A DNA stretch of 64,000 nt, taken from Caldicellulosiruptor acetigenus. GTDB lineage: Bacteria > Bacillota > Thermoanaerobacteria > Caldicellulosiruptorales > Caldicellulosiruptoraceae. Shown here piece by piece: positions 15,329-24,140 of this stretch (positions are counted from its first letter, which is position 1; every line of letters begins with the position of its first letter). The stretch spans positions 2,111,501 through 2,175,500 of the forward strand of contig NZ_CP113866.1 in assembly GCF_026914305.1 (NCBI RefSeq), written 5' to 3'. The translations under genes and the position numbers were made by a program. The notes under the pieces are model-generated. The model did not search any database. It worked only from the letters and a program-made list of their open reading frames with translations, and was not told where the DNA came from.

Positions 15329-16978
15329 TTAGACTTTTTGAATAACTCTTTCAATAAGCTGCTCTGGTTCAAGCAGAAGTACAACTTTACCATCACCCAA
15401 AATTGTTGAGCCAACTATACCTTTTACATTCCCCACAAACTGGTCCAAAGGCTTCACTACAACATCATATTCACCCATGAGCCTGTCCACTATTATTCCT
15501 ACCTTGCTTTCTCCATACCTTACTATAATTCCAAAATAATAATTTCTTCCGTTTTCGTCCTCTTGATATCCAAGTATTTCCTGAAGATTGAAAAAAGGTA
15601 TTATTTCCCCCTTGATGCTGCACACCTTCTTACCTGTGATAGACTTTATTGAATCTTTCCTTATCTTTACTGTTTCAACCACCTTTTCAAGTGGAAGCAA
15701 ATACAATCTATTCCCAGCTAAAACCAGCAAAGTCTTTATTATTGCAACAGTGAGAGGAATTACCATCAAAAAGCTTGTCCCTTTATCTTTCTCTGTTATA
15801 ACTTTTATTTCTCCTTTTAACTCACTTATGTTCTTTTTCACAACGTCCATGCCAACGCCTCTGCCCGCCACATCATCAACTTTTTCGGCGGTGGAAAAAC
15901 CCGGTAAGAAAATAAGCTCGATTATTTCATCATTTGACATTCTTTCAAGCTGGTCCTGTGTCACTATGCCTTTTTGCAGAGCCTTTTCTTTTAATTTCTC
16001 TATATCAATACCTCTGCCATCATCTTCAACATTTATATAAATACTCTCACCTTCTGCATATGCTTCTACCACAATCCTTCCCAGAGGTCTTTTACCCTTA
16101 GCAATTCTTTCCTCTGGCTTTTCGATTCCATGATTTACACAATTTCTCACCAAGTGTACCAGTGGATCGGTTATCTTTTCAAGTATAATCTTATCTATCT
16201 CTGTCTCCTCACCTTTTATGATAAGTTCAACCTCTTTTCCCTCTTTTTGTGCAACCTCCCGAACAATTCGCGGAAGTTTTCTAAACACATTTTTAATTGG
16301 CAGCAGTCTCAAACTTGTTATGCCTTCCTGAAGTTCAAATGAGATTCTTTCAAGTCTCAAAATTCCCTTTTCAAGGTTTGAAATTAAGCTGCTAAGCGTT
16401 TTATCTTTTATACTTATTTCTTTGAACGCATTCAATATCTGATTTAATTGAGATTTACAGGTAATAAGTTCCCCCGCAAGATTTGTAAGGTTATTTAATT
16501 TGTTTATATCAATTCTCACCGACTCAACTTTTTTAGCATCGTGTTCACTTTCTTTTGATACAAAATTCTTAATCACTTCCTCAGAAGTTTCAAGCTGAAC
16601 ATTATCAGACTGGTTTGCGATTACGCTTGCTTCTTCTGTTTCTGTAACTTCTAAATCCTCTTTTAATAGTTTTTGGATAAAGAAAATTTCAACTACATCT
16701 TCACTTTTACAAACATCTTCTACAACTTGACGCAATGTATTTATTTCAATGTCACCTTCTATAAAAAACAGATATTCACTTACATCCTCACTTATATGTT
16801 CCTGCTCTACATCTGGAATTGTCAAAAACACATTATATTTTTCTTTTAGAGTTTTATATATCTTTGCCATAGATGGAGATTTAAACTCAGCATCTGGTTT
16901 TAGTAAAAACTCTATTTTGTATATCTTTTTCCCTTCATCTAAAAGCTCCATGAGAAATTTCTTTTCATCATAATTCAT
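15329..16978 (-). CDS. cheA: CheA-type histidine kinase lacking the P1 (Hpt) domain
   Basis: 549 residues. Residues 1-105 resemble the P2-like regulator-binding domain (KIEFLLKPDAEFKSPSMAKI), followed by a linker, a P3 dimerisation domain (about 155-250), a P4 HATPase domain (about 255-415) and a P5/CheW domain (415-545). P4 keeps the N box (HLVRNCVNHGIEKPEER), G1 (DDGRGID) and G2 (GRGVGMDVVKKNI), so ATP binding looks intact. There is no phospho-acceptor His domain. Only 29 bases separate its start from the end of cheB, so a missed P1 exon-like extension is excluded. It probably phosphorylates His54 of the Hpt-CheW protein in trans. Confidence 0.93.
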   Translation of the reverse strand: MNYDEKKFLMELLDEGKKIYKIEFLLKPDAEFKSPSMAKIYKTLKEKYNVFLTIPDVEQEHISEDVSEYLFFIEGDIEINTLRQVVEDVCKSEDVVEIFFIQKLLKEDLEVTETEEASVIANQSDNVQLETSEEVIKNFVSKESEHDAKKVESVRIDINKLNNLTNLAGELITCKSQLNQILNAFKEISIKDKTLSSLISNLEKGILRLERISFELQEGITSLRLLPIKNVFRKLPRIVREVAQKEGKEVELIIKGEETEIDKIILEKITDPLVHLVRNCVNHGIEKPEERIAKGKRPLGRIVVEAYAEGESIYINVEDDGRGIDIEKLKEKALQKGIVTQDQLERMSNDEIIELIFLPGFSTAEKVDDVAGRGVGMDVVKKNISELKGEIKVITEKDKGTSFLMVIPLTVAIIKTLLVLAGNRLYLLPLEKVVETVKIRKDSIKSITGKKVCSIKGEIIPFFNLQEILGYQEDENGRNYYFGIIVRYGESKVGIIVDRLMGEYDVVVKPLDQFVGNVKGIVGSTILGDGKVVLLLEPEQLIERVIQKV

Positions 16979-17007
16979 CTTTCAACCCTGCCCTTAAAAA
17001 TCTTTTT

Positions 17008-18039
17008 TTATAAAAATATAGAATTTATAGCCCCCGCAATACTTGTGCAAGGCAAAATCAAATCAGCGATACCCTGGTCAATTACAGCTTTCGGCATTCC
17101 AAATATAATAGCAGTGGTCTGATCCTCAGCAATTATAAATCCTCCTAACTTTTTGATAAAAGCAAAGGCTTTTGCTCCATCATTCCCCATTCCAGTTAAC
17201 ATTATTGCAAGAAGTCTATCTTTGTAATGCTGGGCAAGTGAAAATCCAACATAATCAACAGAAGGTTTGTATATCAAATCATCTGGCCCATCAACTATAT
17301 TTATTACAGTCCTACCACCAGAGATTGTTATCTCCATCTGCTTGCCGCCTGGTGCAATATACACTGTGTTTGGTTTTACAGTCTCACCCTTTTCAGCTTC
17401 TTTTATAAAGAGTGAACTTCTTTCTGAAAGTGTTGAAGCAAGCTGCCGTGTGAAATTCGGTGGCATATGCTGAACAATAAATATTGGTACGCCTATGTCA
17501 CTTTTTATGTATGGAATAATCTCACCCAGTGTCTTTGGACCACCTGTTGAAACACCTATAAATATTGCATTGGGCCTTGCCAATGGTCTTTTGGACAGTG
17601 ACACAGCTTTCTGCTTGATTGAAGAATCAGCTTTTTTAACAAACACATTAGCCTTTGCTGCATTTAAAACTTTTTGAATAATCTCATTTTCTATACACTC
17701 AAGCTCGCTTGAATAATTAGATGGCTTTGGAATAAAATCTACAGCACCAAGGCTTAAAGCTTTTAATGTAACCTCAGCTCCCTTTTGGGTAAGCGTTGAT
17801 ATCATCACAACAGGGGTTGGACATGTCTGCATTATTGTCTTTAAGGCTTCAAGTCCATTTAAAATTGGCATCTCAACGTCCATTGTTACAACATCCGGGC
17901 GAAGGGAGGCAACCTTTTCGATTGCCTCCTGCCCATTTGTAGCATAATCTACAACTTTTATAAAAGGACTTTTTTGAAGTATCTTTATTAAAACCCTTCT
18001 CATTAAAGGGGAATCTTCTACTACTAAAACTCTCACCAT
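17008..18039 (-). CDS. cheB: CheB receptor methylesterase / glutamine deamidase
   Basis: 343 residues. A receiver domain (1-120) has VLVVEDSPLM, the phospho-acceptor Asp in DVVTMDVEMPILNG, and PKPS near its end. A linker and a C-terminal methylesterase domain (about 155-343) follow. The catalytic triad region shows the Ser in GVSTGGPKTL, the His in VQHMPPNFT and the Asp in TGMGNDGAKAF. It removes receptor methyl groups after phosphorylation by the kinase and so gives adaptation feedback. It lies between cheW and cheA, 30-37 bases from each. Confidence 0.96.
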   Translation of the reverse strand: MVRVLVVEDSPLMRRVLIKILQKSPFIKVVDYATNGQEAIEKVASLRPDVVTMDVEMPILNGLEALKTIMQTCPTPVVMISTLTQKGAEVTLKALSLGAVDFIPKPSNYSSELECIENEIIQKVLNAAKANVFVKKADSSIKQKAVSLSKRPLARPNAIFIGVSTGGPKTLGEIIPYIKSDIGVPIFIVQHMPPNFTRQLASTLSERSSLFIKEAEKGETVKPNTVYIAPGGKQMEITISGGRTVINIVDGPDDLIYKPSVDYVGFSLAQHYKDRLLAIMLTGMGNDGAKAFAFIKKLGGFIIAEDQTTAIIFGMPKAVIDQGIADLILPCTSIAGAINSIFL

Positions 18040-18075
18040 CTTTGAATTTCTACTCTCCTGTCTTGTTTAATGTGG

Positions 18076-18636
18076 CTATTGTGTATTTGTATTCAAAAGT
18101 TCCTCCTTAAGTTCCTCAATCTGAATTACTTCATTAGATGTTAGTATTTTGGACATATCAAGAAGGATTATTATTCTTCCATTAATTTGACCAACACCTT
18201 GTAAGTACTCTGTATTAATCCCTCTTATAACAGGAGGAGGTGGAGTTATTGCATCGTTTGGAAGTCTTAAAACTTCTGTAACTTCATCAACAATTCCACC
18301 TATTGTTACATTGTCAAGATTGATGACAAGAATCCTCGTCTGCCTTGTTCTTTCTGCCTCAGGAAGTCCAAATTTTTTGCGCATATCAATTATAGGCAAT
18401 ATTTCTCCCCGCAGACTTATTATTCCTTCAACAAAAGAGGGTACTTGGGGTATTTTAGTAATGGTGGTTGTTCTGATAATCTCTTTGACCTGCATTATAT
18501 CAACACCATATTCTTCATTCCCAAGCTTGAAAATCACAAGCTGCTTTTCATCACTGAGCTCATCTTCCTCTTCAAAATCTTCAGCTATATCTGATTTTAA
18601 TAGTTTTTTTCTTTCTTCATCAATCATATCACTCAA
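18076..18636 (-). CDS. cheW: CheW adaptor protein
   Basis: 186 residues, with an acidic N-terminal extension of about 28 residues before the CheW fold. The domain shows KQLVIFKLGNEEYGVDIMQV, EGIISLRGEILPIIDMRKKFG and GIVDEVTEVLRLP, which define the receptor- and kinase-binding surfaces. It couples the soluble receptor to CheA. It starts 25 bases after the end of the receptor gene. The acidic head is longer than in most CheW proteins, and the C-terminus (EELKEELLNTNTQ) is also extended. Confidence 0.95.
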   Translation of the reverse strand: MSDMIDEERKKLLKSDIAEDFEEEDELSDEKQLVIFKLGNEEYGVDIMQVKEIIRTTTITKIPQVPSFVEGIISLRGEILPIIDMRKKFGLPEAERTRQTRILVINLDNVTIGGIVDEVTEVLRLPNDAITPPPPVIRGINTEYLQGVGQINGRIIILLDMSKILTSNEVIQIEELKEELLNTNTQ

Positions 18637-18661
18637 TCCTCCTCTTTCAAACTAACCCCGC

Positions 18662-20614
18662 TTAAATATTTTTAAGCTCTTCTGCAAGATTAGCAAGCTC
18701 TTGAGCTGCCTGAGCAATCTGAGATATTGCTTTAAGCTGCTCTTGTGCCTGGGTTGCTGCACTTTGAGCTGCTTGTGATGCTTCTTCTGCTCCCCTTGCT
18801 ATCTGCATGGTTCCTGCTGCAATCTGGGTCAGAGCTGCTTCTGCATCCTGTGCCATCTTAAGGAGCTGCCCACCTTCTGTCACAACTTTTTCTGTTGCAA
18901 GTTTTACCCTTTCAAGCGAAATGGTTATCTTTTGCGCCTTTTCATTTTCCTGTGTTGAAGTTTTAACAGCATTTTCAACATCTTCATATACAACTCTCAC
19001 TTGGTCGCTGATATTTCTCACCATTTCTTTTATATTCCCTATTGCTTCACTTGACTGCTGAGCAAGCTGCTTTATATCCCCTGCAACAACCGCAAATCCT
19101 TTCCCGTACTTGCCAGAACGTGCTGCTTCAATTGATCCATTGAGCGATAGCAAGTCCACTTTTGTTGTAACATTTGAGATTGTATCAATTATCTTCTCGA
19201 TGTTTCTAATCCTTTTTTCAAGTACTCTCACGCTTTCCAATGACTGTCTGTTCTTCTCAACCGACTGTGCAACACCTTCAATCAATCCCTCTACATCTTT
19301 TCTATTCTTTTCTAAAATCTCCTGCAATTCTTTTGCCAATTTTGTAGCGTTTTCTAATCTATCAACTATATCTTTCTGCATTTCTTTAAGATTCTCTGTT
19401 GCTTTCTGGGACTCTTCACATGCAGCTGCCTGTTCTTCGCTCGCCTGCATTATCTGCTCAAGTGCTGAAGAAATCTGATAGCTTGCCTTGTGCGACTCTT
19501 CCACCATTGCTGCAAGTTCAGCCGATGCTGCCGCAAGCTCTTCTGCATTCTTTTGAGTAATGCTTGTAGATTTTAGCTCATCTGCCATCTCAGCAAGCAT
19601 TGTTATTGCATTGTTAATCTCGTTCAAAGCCTTTGTCTGCTCAATCAATGATGCATTTGACTCTTCTGTTGCTGCCGCAGTTTCTTCTGCTGCCGCTGCA
19701 ATTTGCTGGCTTCCACCTCTGACTTCGCTTGATGCATTCATCATATTTCTTGACAAAACTCTTATCTCCTTCATAGCTTCAACAATTGTATTGATTGCAT
19801 TTTCTATCTTCTTTAAATCCTCTGCAACACCTTTCGCTTTTTCAGCCTCTCCTCTAACAAGTTCTCCAACACCTCTTATATCCTCTGCCACAACATTTAC
19901 ATCTTTTTGAATATCCTCTATGATGTTTTGAATCTCGATAGCGGCTTTATTTGTTGTCTCCGCCAAACTTCTTACCTCATCTGCCACAACTGCAAAACCA
20001 CGACCATGCTTGCCAGCTCTTGCAGCCTCGATTGCCGCGTTGAGTGCAAGCAAATTTGTCTGGTCAGCAACCTCCATCACTGCCTGAGCGGTAGTTCTAA
20101 TTTCATTTGCCTGTCTTTCAAGTTGCAAAACATTTTCAGCAGATTCAAGAGAAGTCTGAGCTGCAGACTCAATTCCTCGAATCATATCTTCAATCTCGTC
20201 TGCAATATTTTGAATAAGTGCTTGAAGGTTTGCAATAGAATTCGAAAGCTCGCCTGTCCTTTCATCTGCAACCTTTGCAACCTTTTCAATCTCCTGAATA
20301 GCTTTCAAAGACTCATTGGCAGCCTTAGACGCTTCCTGAGCTGATGCTGCAATCTCCTGCACTGCAACCTGAAGCTCGTTGACATTTCGTGTTGCTTGTG
20401 CTACAGCCGCCTGAGTCTCAGTTGATGCTGCAGCCAGCCTCTCGATTATTGTGTTTTTCTTTAGCTCATCTCTCTTTTCCTTTTTCTTTGTTGAGTCAAA
20501 AACACCGGTGCTGAAAGATTGGCCTTGAGAAATGTCTTGAACTTGGTTAAAGGCAGCTGGCTGGATATTAGCTTTTAAAGGATTTCTTGGTGTCTGCAAT
20601 TTAGAAAGTTCCAT
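18662..20614 (-). CDS. Soluble methyl-accepting protein with two hairpin tips
   Basis: 650 residues, almost entirely coiled coil and rich in Ala, Glu and Gln, without a membrane segment or recognised sensing domain. Two separate copies of the highly conserved signalling tip are present: one near residues 185-215 ([21 protein letters not shown]) and one near 488-520 ([20 protein letters not shown]). Each is flanked by receptor-like helices, so the protein looks like an internal duplication of the MCP signalling domain. It is the first gene of the chemosensory operon, with a GGGAGGT ribosome site. It should sense a cytoplasmic cue or an unknown partner and control the split kinase. Confidence 0.93.
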   Translation of the reverse strand: MELSKLQTPRNPLKANIQPAAFNQVQDISQGQSFSTGVFDSTKKKEKRDELKKNTIIERLAAASTETQAAVAQATRNVNELQVAVQEIAASAQEASKAANESLKAIQEIEKVAKVADERTGELSNSIANLQALIQNIADEIEDMIRGIESAAQTSLESAENVLQLERQANEIRTTAQAVMEVADQTNLLALNAAIEAARAGKHGRGFAVVADEVRSLAETTNKAAIEIQNIIEDIQKDVNVVAEDIRGVGELVRGEAEKAKGVAEDLKKIENAINTIVEAMKEIRVLSRNMMNASSEVRGGSQQIAAAAEETAAATEESNASLIEQTKALNEINNAITMLAEMADELKSTSITQKNAEELAAASAELAAMVEESHKASYQISSALEQIMQASEEQAAACEESQKATENLKEMQKDIVDRLENATKLAKELQEILEKNRKDVEGLIEGVAQSVEKNRQSLESVRVLEKRIRNIEKIIDTISNVTTKVDLLSLNGSIEAARSGKYGKGFAVVAGDIKQLAQQSSEAIGNIKEMVRNISDQVRVVYEDVENAVKTSTQENEKAQKITISLERVKLATEKVVTEGGQLLKMAQDAEAALTQIAAGTMQIARGAEEASQAAQSAATQAQEQLKAISQIAQAAQELANLAEELKNI

Positions 20615-20650
20615 TCTATTACCTCCCTTTTATTTTTGATTATATGTAAC

Positions 20651-20673
20651 TTTTTTTTTTTTTTTTTTTTTTT
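20651..20673 (-). repeat. 23-nt homopolymer in the chemosensory operon leader
   Basis: An uninterrupted run of 23 T on the plus strand (A in the operon's mRNA) lies 36 bases before the receptor start codon and between the predicted promoter and the ribosome site. Tracts of this length are prone to slippage in replication and in transcription. Confidence 0.95.
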
Positions 20674-20725
20674 AATAAATGTTATTTGTGTTATACAAAG
20701 TAATTCAATTAATTGCCACAATTAT

Positions 20726-20760
20726 ATTGGTATTATATTTATTGATACCAATTAATCCAA
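20726..20760 (-). promoter_or_regulatory. Promoter with overlapping palindrome, chemosensory operon
   Basis: On the minus strand a -35 TTGGAT (20755-20760) and -10 TATAAT (20732-20737) are 17 bases apart. A perfect 8-bp inverted repeat, ATTGGTAT/ATACCAAT (20745-20752 and 20726-20733), overlaps the -10 and spacer and could be an operator. The predicted start would give a leader of about 110 bases that includes the A-tract. Confidence 0.5.
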
Positions 20761-20870
20761 CTAAGACAGAAATATTTAAAAATAAATTGCGATTTAATTA
20801 TCAGATTGTCTTTCTAACAAAAATACCATTAAAATAAGTAGGTGTAAATGGAACCTACAAAATTTTTGGA

Positions 20871-21506
20871 TTAAAAATCAATCAACACCACCCTCGCAGG
20901 TGCACCATCGCAGTCTTTTAGTTTTAATGGCAATGCTACATATCTGTATTTTCCTCCACATACATTTGAAAGGTCTAAACCCTCAATAATTACAACATTA
21001 TTAGAAAGAAGTAGCTTGTGCACAGCAAAATCGTTTGAGCTAAATTCTTCTATCGAAAGATAATCTATCCCCACAACCTTAACTTTCCTTTCTATGAGAA
21101 ACTGGGCAGCATCTAAACTCAAATATACATACTTTTCACAAAACTCTGAGGTGCTGCTAAGATACTGAGAATTCTTGGTCTTGAAAAATATTCTATCTTC
21201 TAAATCAATATTTTTGCTTTCAAGAAACTCTCTGGTTATCTTATCATCTTCATACACTTCGAAAACCTTAACCTCTCCTATCAAGTACTCTAAAGGAAGC
21301 TTGTCAATGGTCTTTCCATCCTTTATAAAATGAGCTGGTGCATCAATGTGTGTCCCTGTGTGGGATGAAAGTATGAGCTTGCTGACGTTCGCTGCTTCTC
21401 CTTTTTCAATGCTATAAACCCTTGATATTTGCGGTTTTGGGTCACCAGGAAAATACACCATACTATCTGAAATTGGAATGCTAACATCGATAATCCTCAT
21501 CTTCAT
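20871..21506 (-). CDS. Cyclase-family metal hydrolase (kynurenine formamidase-like)
   Basis: 211 residues. The metal-binding signature HTGTHIDAPAHF, preceded by DVSIPISDSMVYFPGDP, places it in the cyclase / KynB family of Mn- or Zn-dependent hydrolases. Later segments (VVGIDYLSIEE, VVIIEGLDLSNV) match the family core. No other kynurenine-pathway genes are nearby, so the substrate is open; small amides or esters are plausible. It lies after the terminator of proS and before the chemosensory promoter, on the same strand as both, and probably forms its own transcript. The start ATG at 21506 has GGAGGTC upstream, a good ribosome site. Confidence 0.88.
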   Translation of the reverse strand: MKMRIIDVSIPISDSMVYFPGDPKPQISRVYSIEKGEAANVSKLILSSHTGTHIDAPAHFIKDGKTIDKLPLEYLIGEVKVFEVYEDDKITREFLESKNIDLEDRIFFKTKNSQYLSSTSEFCEKYVYLSLDAAQFLIERKVKVVGIDYLSIEEFSSNDFAVHKLLLSNNVVIIEGLDLSNVCGGKYRYVALPLKLKDCDGAPARVVLIDF

Positions 21507-21540
21507 GACCTCCTTGAAATTAAAAATTTTTCTTAAAATA

Positions 21541-21573
21541 ACAAAAAGGGGCTTCTGTCTTTAGCCCCTTTTG
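21541..21573 (-). terminator. Terminator after proS
   Basis: Minus-strand stem AAAAGGGGCT...AGCCCCTTTTT with an 8-base loop and a T-rich end, 20 bases after the proS stop. Confidence 0.88.
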
Positions 21574-21591
21574 CTGACAAGCATTTCAAAC

Positions 21592-23310
21592 TTATATTTG
21601 GTATTTTGCTTTTTCTTCCTTGATTAGATTAATTACAAACTCTATTGCCTTCTCAATTTCAACTTCAAAAGATTCTTTTGTTCTTCTGTTTCTAATCTCA
21701 AGCTTTCCTTCTGACACTTTCTTCCCAACAGTAACTCTGAACGGAATTCCTATCAAATCCGCATCCTTGAACTTAACACCTGCTCTTTCATCTCTGTCAT
21801 CAATCAAAACCTCAACTCCGTTTTTCTGCAATTTTTCATAAATCTCAAATGCAATCTTGTTCTGATTTTCATCATTTACATTTACAGGCACAACAATTAC
21901 CTCATATGGTGCGACTGTAATTGGCCAGATTATACCGTCCTCATCGTGCATCTGTTCAATGATAGCTGCAGCTGTCCTGTTGATACCAATACCATAACAT
22001 CCCATTATCATGAGCTTCTTTTCGCCTTTTTCATCTGTATACACGCAGTTAAAAGCTTCTGTATACTTTGTACCAAGTTTAAATATGTGTCCAACCTCAA
22101 TTCCTCTTTCAATTGTCACCTTCTGAGAGCGGCATTTTGGACAAAGGTCGTCTTGGGTTATATTCCTGAGGTCTGCAAACTTTGTGACTTTAAAATCTGA
22201 AAGATTAACATTCTTTATATGATAATCTGTCTTATTTGCGCCCACCACAAAGTTTTTGAGGTATTTTACCTCATTGTCCGCATACACATCTATCGAAAGA
22301 CCAATTGGTCCGGCAAATCCCACCTTTGCACCTGTTATTCTTTCTACATCCTCTGCAGATGCAAGTTCTAGGTCTGTTGCTCCTAAAAGATTTTTTAGCT
22401 TTGTCTCGTTTACCTCTCTGTCCCCTCTCACCAGCACTGCGACAAACTTGTCATCTGCCTTGTAAATCATTGTCTTTACAAACCTTGTGCTGTCGATGCC
22501 AAGGAAACTCACAAGCTCCTCAATTGTCCTCACATTTGGAGTGTAGACTTCCTGTTTTTCTTTAAGTTCCTCATTGTTTTCAACTGGTGTGTCCAAACAC
22601 TCTGCCTTTTCCAAGTTTGCAGCATATCCGCACGCTTTGCAATATGCAATTTCCGCCTCACCAACAGATGATGGAACCATGAACTCGTGTGAGCTTGCTC
22701 CTCCCATTGCACCTGTGTCTGCTTCGACAATCTTTACATCAAGCCCGCACCTTTTGAAAATCCTCACATAGGCATCATACATCTTTTGATATGATATGTC
22801 CAAGCCTTTTTCATCAATGTCAAAAGAATAAGCATCTTTCATTGTAAATTCTCGGCAGCGCATAACACCAAACCGCGGTCTTCTTTCATCACGAAACTTT
22901 GTTTGAATTTGATACAAAATTTTTGGAAGGTCCCTGTAAGATGAAATCTCGTTTCTGACTATATAAGTAAATGCTTCTTCGTGAGTAGGTCCCAAACAGT
23001 ACTCCCTTTCATTTCTATCTTTTATTCTGAACATCTCCGGTCCAAATACTGCCCATCTACCAGACTCTTCCCAAAGCTCTTTTGGCATAAGTGCAGACAT
23101 ATGAACCTCTTGAGCACCAGCTCTGTCCATCTCTTCTCTGACAATGTTTTCTATCTTTCTTAAAACTCTGTAGCCAAGCGGAAGATACACATAGATGCCA
23201 GAGGAGAGCTGTCTCATAAAACCAGATCTTAGCATAAGCTTATGTGATTCTATCTCTGCATCAGAAGGTGTTTCTTTCAAAGTTGGCATGAAAAGCTCTG
23301 AAACTTTCAT
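21592..23310 (-). CDS. proS: Prolyl-tRNA synthetase
   Basis: 572 residues, the length of the bacterial-type enzyme with an editing insertion. Motifs in order: the N-terminal [21 protein letters not shown] start, [24 protein letters not shown], motif 2 around [25 protein letters not shown], the INS editing domain (about 225-400), and motif 3 with [13 protein letters not shown]. The C-terminal anticodon domain holds [16 protein letters not shown]. It loads proline on tRNA-Pro. It is preceded by mscS and followed by a clear terminator. No T-box leader is seen in the short gap ahead of it. Confidence 0.97.
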   Translation of the reverse strand: MKVSELFMPTLKETPSDAEIESHKLMLRSGFMRQLSSGIYVYLPLGYRVLRKIENIVREEMDRAGAQEVHMSALMPKELWEESGRWAVFGPEMFRIKDRNEREYCLGPTHEEAFTYIVRNEISSYRDLPKILYQIQTKFRDERRPRFGVMRCREFTMKDAYSFDIDEKGLDISYQKMYDAYVRIFKRCGLDVKIVEADTGAMGGASSHEFMVPSSVGEAEIAYCKACGYAANLEKAECLDTPVENNEELKEKQEVYTPNVRTIEELVSFLGIDSTRFVKTMIYKADDKFVAVLVRGDREVNETKLKNLLGATDLELASAEDVERITGAKVGFAGPIGLSIDVYADNEVKYLKNFVVGANKTDYHIKNVNLSDFKVTKFADLRNITQDDLCPKCRSQKVTIERGIEVGHIFKLGTKYTEAFNCVYTDEKGEKKLMIMGCYGIGINRTAAAIIEQMHDEDGIIWPITVAPYEVIVVPVNVNDENQNKIAFEIYEKLQKNGVEVLIDDRDERAGVKFKDADLIGIPFRVTVGKKVSEGKLEIRNRRTKESFEVEIEKAIEFVINLIKEEKAKYQI

Positions 23311-23348
23311 TTTCCTCTAGTTACTACCCCTTTCTAAACTTTTGTTTT

Positions 23349-24140
23349 TTAGCTTACAAAAAGCTTTTCAATTATCTTTTTTCTCATCGCCCTCTCTAAA
23401 TCCCAGTGGCGAAGAGGTTTTGTCTCTGTCACAATTCTGAGTGTATATTCTATCCAGTTTGTGTCCACAATCCCCACAATCTGCGGTGGTGTGACAATGT
23501 CTTCTTTGAATTCCTCTTCAATCTCTTTGAACACCTCTTGGAGTTTCAAAGACACCTCATCAAAGTTCATCTTTGTATTGAGCTTAACATCCACAATCGC
23601 CTTTGAGTTATGCCTCGACCAGTTTGTAATGGCACCTATGGAACCGTTTGGAATAATATGGATTGAGCCGTTGTAGTCCTGAATTTTAATTGTCTTTATT
23701 CCCATCTCTTTGACCGTTCCACTTCTTCCATCGATGGTGACATAGTCACCAACAGACAGCTGGTCTTCAATAATCAAAAAAAGACCCGCTATAACATCTT
23801 TAATTAAACTCTGTGCACCAAAACCTATCGCAAGCCCACCTATCCCTGCAACAGCCAAGATTGTCTTGATTGAAACGTTAAAGTTTTCAAGAATGAGTAC
23901 AATTACTAAAAAGTATATAGAGTATTTTATAATACTTTTGAAAAGTGCTGCAAGAGTGTCTATCCTCTTTTGATTAATTGGAAATACAGAATTTCTCTGT
24001 TTTCTCTTCCATTTTTCAAGTATTTTGTTAGAAAACTTTAAAAACAAAAAACCAATAACCAAGATGACTATCGAATAAATTATCTTCCCACTATATTTCA
24101 AAATTATTTCAGACAGCTTCCCAATACTCAAACACATCAC
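23349..24140 (-). CDS. MscS-family mechanosensitive channel
   Basis: 263 residues with three N-terminal membrane helices (about 15-35, 60-85 and 90-115) followed by the cytoplasmic MscS beta domain. The pore helix carries the Gly/Ala-rich sequence AGIGGLAIGFGAQSLIKDVIAG, and the beta domain has LSVGDYVTIDGRSGTVKEMGIKT and IPNGSIGAITNWSR. Such channels open under membrane tension to release solutes during osmotic downshock. Its start overlaps the end of the amidotransferase-like gene by 4 bases, so it is the last gene of that run. It lies 38 bases before proS. Confidence 0.93.
   Translation of the reverse strand: MMCLSIGKLSEIILKYSGKIIYSIVILVIGFLFLKFSNKILEKWKRKQRNSVFPINQKRIDTLAALFKSIIKYSIYFLVIVLILENFNVSIKTILAVAGIGGLAIGFGAQSLIKDVIAGLFLIIEDQLSVGDYVTIDGRSGTVKEMGIKTIKIQDYNGSIHIIPNGSIGAITNWSRHNSKAIVDVKLNTKMNFDEVSLKLQEVFKEIEEEFKEDIVTPPQIVGIVDTNWIEYTLRIVTETKPLRHWDLERAMRKKIIEKLFVS

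Noticed and set aside
15298-15414. Longer version of the HEAT-repeat protein starting inside cheA
   Set aside because: The extra 39 residues read antiregister to CheA's conserved C-terminus, and a good ribosome site precedes the internal ATG at 15297.
16979-17007. Possible missed Hpt domain at the start of CheA
   Set aside because: The gap to cheB is only 29 bases, too short for any domain; the frame has no extension.
19560-20344. Long open frames opposite the double-tipped receptor gene
   Set aside because: They mirror the Ala/Glu/Gln-rich coding strand, giving Ser/Phe/Cys-rich translations, and have no ribosome sites.
22305-22771. Overlapping open frames in and opposite proS
   Set aside because: They are inside the editing domain of a full-length, motif-complete prolyl-tRNA synthetase.
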